From the NCBI RefSeq assembly GCF_016921115.1, contig NZ_JAFFZS010000005.1, positions 266,417 through 330,416 on the forward strand: DNA of 64,000 nucleotides, read 5' to 3'. A program made the position numbers and the translations under genes. Under the pieces are notes generated by a model, which saw nothing but the letters and a program-made list of their open reading frames with translations, made no database searches and had not been told where the DNA came from. Shown here piece after piece: positions 60,295 through 64,000 of the stretch (position 1 is its first letter; each line of letters starts with the position of its first letter). Source of the stretch: Streptomyces actuosus (GTDB lineage Bacteria > Actinomycetota > Actinomycetes > Streptomycetales > Streptomycetaceae).

Positions 60295-61743
60295 ATGGAG
60301 TACGTGACTCGGATCGTGATCATCGGTGGCGGACCCGGCGGATACGAAGCGGCGCTGGTCGCCGCTCAGCTCGGCGCGGAGGTGACCGTCGTCGACTCCG
60401 ACGGTCTGGGCGGAGCGTCGGTACTGACCGACTGCGTGCCGTCGAAGACTCTCATCGCCACGGCCGAGGTGATGACCACCTTCGACTCGTCGTACGAAGA
60501 GCTGGGCATCATCGTCGCCGACGACACCCCGCCCCTGGAGCAGGCGGCCCGGGTGGTCGGCGTCGACCTCGGCAAGGTCAACCGACGGGTGAAGCGGCTC
60601 GCGCTCGCCCAGTCGCACGACATCACCGCCTCCGTCACGCGCGCGGGGGCGCGGGTCATGCGCGGACGCGGCCGGCTGGAAGGCATGCAGTCCCTCGACG
60701 GATCCCGCAAGGTCGTGGTCACCGTCGCGGACGGCAGCGAGGAGACCCTGGTCGCCGACGCCGTGCTGATCGCCACCGGCGGCCACCCGCGCGAGCTGCC
60801 CGACGCCCAGCCGGACGGCGAGCGCATCCTCAACTGGACCCAGGTCTACGACCTCACCGAGCTGCCCGAGGAACTCGTCGTCGTCGGCTCCGGTGTCACC
60901 GGTGCCGAGTTCGCCGGCGCCTACCAGGCGCTCGGGTCGCGGGTCACCCTGGTCTCCTCGCGCGACCGCGTGCTGCCGGGCGAGGACCCCGACGCCGCCG
61001 CCGTCCTGGAGGACGTCTTCCGCCGCCGCGGCATGAACGTGATGGCCCGCTCCCGTGCCGCCGCCGCCAAGCGGGTCGGCGACCGGGTGGAGGTCGCCCT
61101 GGCCGACGGCCGCGTCATCTCCGGCACCCACTGCCTCATGGCGGTCGGCGCCGTCCCGAACAGCGCGGGGCTCGGCCTGGAGGAGGCCGGCGTCAAGCTG
61201 CGCGAGTCGGGCCACATCTGGACCGACAAGGTCTCGCGGACGACCGCGCCCGGCGTGTACGCCGCCGGAGACGTGACCGGCGTCTTCGCGCTCGCGTCCG
61301 TCGCCGCGATGCAGGGGCGCATCGCCATGTACCACTTCCTCGGCGACGCGGTGGCCCCGCTCAACCTCAAGACGGTCTCCTCCAACGTCTTCACCGACCC
61401 CGAGATCGCCACCGTCGGCTACACACAGGCCGACGTGGACGCGGGCAAGATCGACGCCCGTGCGGTGAAGCTGCCGCTGCTGCGCAACCCGCGCGCCAAG
61501 ATGCAGGGCATCCGGGACGGCTTCGTCAAGATCTTCTGCCGTCCGGGCACCGGGATCGTCGTCGGCGGTGTCGTGGTCGCACCGCGCGCCTCGGAACTGA
61601 TCCACCCCATCTCGATCGCGGTCGACAACAATCTGACGGTCGAGCAGATCGCGAACGCGTTCACCGTCTACCCCTCCCTTTCGGGGTCGATCGCCGAAGT
61701 GGCCCGGCAGCTGCACACCCGCAAGGCGACCGGCGAGGTCTGA
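60295..61743 (+). CDS. lpdA: NAD(P)H-quinone reductase LpdA-type flavoprotein
   Basis: Pyridine nucleotide-disulfide reductase family flavoprotein of 482 residues: FAD loop IVIIGGGPGGYEAALVAAQLG, NAD loop LVVVGSGVTGAEFAGAYQALG, second FAD motif GVYAAGDVTGVFALASVAA and the dimerisation domain starting FTDPEIATVGYTQADV. The redox motif GGASVLTDCVPSKTL has only one Cys of the usual pair, so it cannot be a lipoamide dehydrogenase. This matches M. tuberculosis Rv3303c (LpdA), a quinone reductase. ATG 60295 or GTG 60304 starts it. It precedes the DeoR-type gene but has a separate promoter region. Confidence 0.88.
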   Translation: MEYVTRIVIIGGGPGGYEAALVAAQLGAEVTVVDSDGLGGASVLTDCVPSKTLIATAEVMTTFDSSYEELGIIVADDTPPLEQAARVVGVDLGKVNRRVKRLALAQSHDITASVTRAGARVMRGRGRLEGMQSLDGSRKVVVTVADGSEETLVADAVLIATGGHPRELPDAQPDGERILNWTQVYDLTELPEELVVVGSGVTGAEFAGAYQALGSRVTLVSSRDRVLPGEDPDAAAVLEDVFRRRGMNVMARSRAAAAKRVGDRVEVALADGRVISGTHCLMAVGAVPNSAGLGLEEAGVKLRESGHIWTDKVSRTTAPGVYAAGDVTGVFALASVAAMQGRIAMYHFLGDAVAPLNLKTVSSNVFTDPEIATVGYTQADVDAGKIDARAVKLPLLRNPRAKMQGIRDGFVKIFCRPGTGIVVGGVVVAPRASELIHPISIAVDNNLTVEQIANAFTVYPSLSGSIAEVARQLHTRKATGEV

Positions 61744-61932
61744 CGCGCGCAACCGACTCCCCGCTGGTCAAAGGGAGTTGCGGGCCGTGCGCGGGCCGTG
61801 TGTCGGCCCGGCGGACGGCACGGGCGGCGGGTACAGGTTCCTATACCACCTCCCGTCGCCCGGTGCGAACAACTTCTGTTATTCGGCGCATACTGCTGAA
61901 ACCAGACGGTCGCCCGCGTTACTGTCAGTTTC

Positions 61933-62895
61933 GTGTTCGCTGCAGAACGTCGCCAATTGATCCTCGAAATGGTGCGAGCGAACGGTGCCGTGTCGCTCCG
62001 TGAGCTCGCCCGCGTCGTCCAGACCTCCGAAGTGACCGTACGGCGGGACGTGCGTGCACTGGAGGCAGAAGGACTCCTCGACCGCCGGCACGGCGGTGCG
62101 GTACTGCCGGGCGGGTTCACGCGGGAGTCCGGCTTTCCGCAGAAATCCCATCTCGCGACCGCCGAGAAGACGGCCATCGCCGATCTCGCCGCGGGCTTCG
62201 TCGAAGAGGGCGAGGCCATCGTGGTCGGTGCGGGTACCACCACCCAGGAACTCGCCCGCCGGCTGGCCCGGGTGCCCGGTCTGACCGTCGTCACCAACTC
62301 CCTGCTCGTGGCGCAGGCCCTCGCCCACGCCAACCGCGTGGAGGTGGTGATGACCGGCGGTACCCTGCGGGGCTCCAACTACGCGCTGGTCGGAAGCGGT
62401 GCGGAGCAGTCCCTCCAGGGGCTGCGGGTCTCCCGCGCCTTCCTGTCCGGGAGCGGGCTGACCGCCGAACGCGGCCTGTCCACCTCCAACATGCTCTCGG
62501 CCTCCGTCGACCGGGCCCTCGTGCAGGCCGCCGCCGAGGTCGTCGTCCTCGCCGACCACACCAAGCTCGGCTCGGACACCATGTTCCAGACCGTGCCGAC
62601 GGACGTCATCACCCGCCTCGTCACCGACGAGCCGCCCGCCCACGACGACCGCGCCGCCACCGAACTCCAGGCCCTCGCAGATCAGGGGGTGCAGATCGCC
62701 GTGGCCGGGGCGAGCGGCAACCAGGGGGGTGACGACGTCCCGGCGCGCCGGGCGCAGCGCCGGGACATGCCGCTGCCCTCTCCGCGCCGCGGACAGGTCC
62801 CCGGCACGGGCCCCGGCCTGCGCGCCGCGACCGTTCTCGGCGAGCAGGCGCCGGTTCCCGAACGGACCCGCGTGGCCGACCTCAGGCGGCGCTGA
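61933..62895 (+). CDS. DeoR/GlpR-family transcriptional regulator
   Basis: Sugar-phosphate-responsive repressor of 320 residues. The N-terminal helix-turn-helix reads ERRQLILEMVRANGAVSLRELARVVQTSEVTVRRDVRALEAEGLLDRRHGGAV. The DeoR sensor domain has GAGTTTQELARRLA, VVTNSLLVAQAL, VVMTGGTLRGSNYALVGSGAE and VVLADHTKLGSDTMF. A basic, Pro/Arg-rich tail of about 60 residues follows the domain. GTG 61933 lies seven bases after TACTGT, so it may be leaderless. As the only sugar-phosphate-type repressor in a window rich in nucleoside genes, it is a candidate for the protein that binds the CTACGCGCGTAG sites; no such site precedes its own gene. Confidence 0.88.
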   Translation: MFAAERRQLILEMVRANGAVSLRELARVVQTSEVTVRRDVRALEAEGLLDRRHGGAVLPGGFTRESGFPQKSHLATAEKTAIADLAAGFVEEGEAIVVGAGTTTQELARRLARVPGLTVVTNSLLVAQALAHANRVEVVMTGGTLRGSNYALVGSGAEQSLQGLRVSRAFLSGSGLTAERGLSTSNMLSASVDRALVQAAAEVVVLADHTKLGSDTMFQTVPTDVITRLVTDEPPAHDDRAATELQALADQGVQIAVAGASGNQGGDDVPARRAQRRDMPLPSPRRGQVPGTGPGLRAATVLGEQAPVPERTRVADLRRR

Positions 62896-62906
62896 CCGCG
62901 CCGGCC

Positions 62907-62923
62907 CGGGCCCGCAGGGCCCG
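62907..62923 (+). terminator. small hairpin after the DeoR-type gene
   Basis: CGGGCCC at 62907-62913 pairs with GGGCCCG at 62917-62923 around three bases, 12 bases after the stop. Confidence 0.45.
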
Positions 62924-63186
62924 CGGATCGGCCTCGCCCGCCCTGCCCCGCCCGCCGTGCGCCCGCCCTCCGGCAGCGCCTCGTCGGACCCGCACGCCGC
63001 TCCCCGGCGCCCCGAGCGCCGTCCGCCCGGACCGCAGACCCGGACCGTGCGGCGTGGGCCGTCGGGCAGACCACAGGACCCTCACGCAGCCGGTGGTCCG
63101 CGTCGCGGCCCGGCAGTCGGACGCCGTGTCCGTCTCCTCTTCGGGCGGGACGCCCCGTCGGACGGAGATCCCGGTTGTGGTGGGGG

Positions 63187-63243
63187 CGGCCTCGGTGGCG
63201 GGGAGCGGCCTGGGTTGCGGGGAGCGGCCTCGGTGGCGGGGAG
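63187..63243. repeat. 19-bp tandem repeat, three copies
   Basis: The unit CGGCCTCGGTGGCGGGGAG occurs three times in a row (63187, 63206, 63225). The first and third copies are identical and the middle one has three changes. Confidence 0.85.
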
Positions 63244-63313
63244 CGGCGGAGAGGACCTCAGGGCTCCGCTGGAGGTGTCGCGGTGTGGTGTCCGTCGGCC
63301 GTGGGGCCGTCGT

Positions 63314-63343
63314 GACTGGTCGCGCAGTTCCTCGCGCCCCTTG
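63314..63343. repeat. likely member of a dispersed Streptomyces intergenic repeat
   Basis: The segment around GGTCGCGCAGTTCCTCGCGC strongly resembles a short intergenic sequence (GCGCAGTTCCCCGCGCCCCT-type) that I recall as very common in Streptomyces genomes. Only one copy is in this window, so the call rests on memory. Confidence 0.5.
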
Positions 63344-63419
63344 GAGCGCTGCCGAAGCGGCGTGGACGGAGACCTCGGCTGCGACGGGAGGCTCCGCTGG
63401 GGAACCGTGGCAGAGACGA

Positions 63420-63463
63420 AGAGGCGCCCGGTGGGCCGCGTGTGCGGTCCGCCGGGCGCCTCT
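63420..63463 (-). terminator. 12-bp hairpin after the carboxylase gene
   Basis: AGAGGCGCCCGG at 63420-63431 pairs with CCGGGCGCCTCT at 63452-63463, 17 bases beyond the carboxylase stop. Confidence 0.75.
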
Positions 63464-63479
63464 CACGGGCGGTGCGGCG

Positions 63480-64000
63480 TCAGTCCTTGATCTCGCAGAT
63501 CGCGGCGCCGGAGGTCAGGGACGCGCCGATCTCGGCGGTCAGGCCCTTGATGGTGCCGGACTTGTGGGCGTTGAGGGGCTGTTCCATCTTCATGGCCTCC
63601 AGGACGACGACGAGGTCGCCCTCCTTGACCTCCTGGCCCTCCTCGACGGCGACCTTGACGATGGTGCCCTGCATCGGGGAGGCCAGGGTGTCGCCGGAGG
63701 CGACGGGACCCGACTTCTTCGCCGCGCGGCGCTTGGGCTTGGCGCCCGCAGCCAACCCGGTCCGGGCCAGGCTCATGCCCAGGCTGGCCGGCAGGGACAC
63801 CTCCAGCCGCTTGCCGCCGACCTCGACCACGACCGTCTCACGGCCGGTGTCCTCCTCCGCCTCGGCGGCGTCCGCGGGGGCGGCGAAGGGGGTGATGTCG
63901 TTGACGAACTCGGTCTCGATCCAGCGGGTGTGGACCGTGAAGGGCTCGTCCGAGCCGGTGAGTTCGGGTGCGAAGGCGGGGTCGGTGACCACGGTGCGGT
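63480..64000 (-). CDS. acyl-CoA carboxylase alpha subunit, C-terminal part with biotin carrier domain
   Basis: Only the last 173 codons are in the window; the frame runs on beyond 64000. The stretch begins in the region joining the carboxylase and carrier domains (DPAFAPELTGSDEPFTVHTRWIETEF) and ends in a biotinyl domain with the attachment motif VLEAMKMEQPLNAHKSGTIKG, whose middle Lys carries biotin. The full protein would be a biotin carboxylase-carrier fusion (AccA type) supplying malonyl- or methylmalonyl-CoA. A Lys-rich linker (KPKRRAAKKSG) precedes the carrier domain. The gene symbol is left blank because actinobacteria have several such subunits. Confidence 0.9.
   Translation of the reverse strand, partial: RTVVTDPAFAPELTGSDEPFTVHTRWIETEFVNDITPFAAPADAAEAEEDTGRETVVVEVGGKRLEVSLPASLGMSLARTGLAAGAKPKRRAAKKSGPVASGDTLASPMQGTIVKVAVEEGQEVKEGDLVVVLEAMKMEQPLNAHKSGTIKGLTAEIGASLTSGAAICEIKD

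Larger units (their letters stand above)
62896..63479. other. gene-free stretch between DeoR-type and carboxylase genes
   Basis: About 585 bases between convergent genes. It contains a small hairpin after the DeoR gene, a three-copy 19-bp tandem repeat (63187-63243), a segment like a dispersed Streptomyces repeat (63314-63343) and a terminator hairpin for the carboxylase gene (63420-63463). Confidence 0.65.

Noticed and set aside
63187..63243. Possible CRISPR or attachment site
   Set aside because: Contiguous 19-bp tandem repeats with no spacers, no integrase and no tRNA nearby.

Overview
This window is chromosomal DNA from a Streptomyces or very close relative. It has very high GC content, nearly all third codon positions are G or C, GTG starts are frequent, and the gene content is typical of the genus: the afsQ1/afsQ2/sigQ regulatory locus, a large-subunit-only acyl-CoA mutase, and an acyl-CoA carboxylase alpha subunit. 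The order of the nucleoside, AfsQ and deo genes matches, from memory, the SCO4860-SCO4921 part of S. coelicolor. I see no tRNA, rRNA, CRISPR array, insertion sequence or prophage. Both window ends cut a gene (an MFS exporter on the left, a biotin-dependent carboxylase alpha subunit on the right).

Layout. 1-7.6 kb: end of a drug exporter, then two paralogous pairs, each an ECF-type sigma factor plus a one-TM protein with a two-cysteine outer domain, then an L,D-transpeptidase lipoprotein. 7.8-10.1 kb: mutase large subunit and a LysE-type exporter. 10.3-18.9 kb: a cell-surface glycopolymer island (acyltransferase, polysialyltransferase-like protein and GT2 on the minus strand; DUF6716-like glycosyltransferase, fused NeuA-phosphatase, NeuB and a second sialyltransferase-like protein on the plus strand). 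This reads as a route to a nonulosonic (Kdn or sialic-like) wall polymer. 19-21.4 kb: methyltransferase and M20 amidohydrolase. 21.7-28.7 kb: nucleoside lipoprotein, nucleoside ABC importer, cytidine deaminase and thymidine phosphorylase. 29-35.9 kb: AEC transporter, STAS protein overlapping an ECF sigma factor, an extra DnaN clamp, an MFS/LysR divergent pair and an unusual alpha/beta hydrolase. 36-37.2 kb: adenosine deaminase. 37.3-44 kb: two small secreted proteins flanking PspC, VanZ, the AfsQ1-AfsQ2-lipoprotein operon, SigQ and a uridine kinase. 44.3-52.2 kb: accessory genes (a three-domain fusion, a possible pore-former-like secreted protein, a GlxA-type regulator, a four-gene ABC export operon). 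52.2-62.9 kb: an aldehyde dehydrogenase pair with deoC, a PH-domain protein, a phosphohexomutase-family enzyme, purine nucleoside phosphorylase, a gamma-glutamylcyclotransferase, LpdA and a DeoR-family regulator.

The strongest hidden signal is a 12-bp palindrome, CTACGCGCGTAG. It recurs exactly or nearly exactly five times in the window, each time just upstream of a nucleoside uptake or catabolism gene: the lipoprotein, the ABC importer operon, adenosine deaminase, deoC and purine nucleoside phosphorylase. It overlaps likely promoter elements, and several of these genes look leaderless. Together these genes would import nucleosides, deaminate and phosphorolyse them, and funnel deoxyribose through deoC and an aldehyde dehydrogenase pair to acetate, under one repressor.

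Other notable points: the importer ATPase has no ATG/GTG/TTG start that preserves its Walker A motif and probably starts at ATC; the aldehyde dehydrogenase pair looks like a split ALDH16 enzyme; an AfsQ1 box lies in the sigQ-afsQ1 intergenic region, with a near match upstream of the first sigma module; and many gene ends carry long perfect hairpins.
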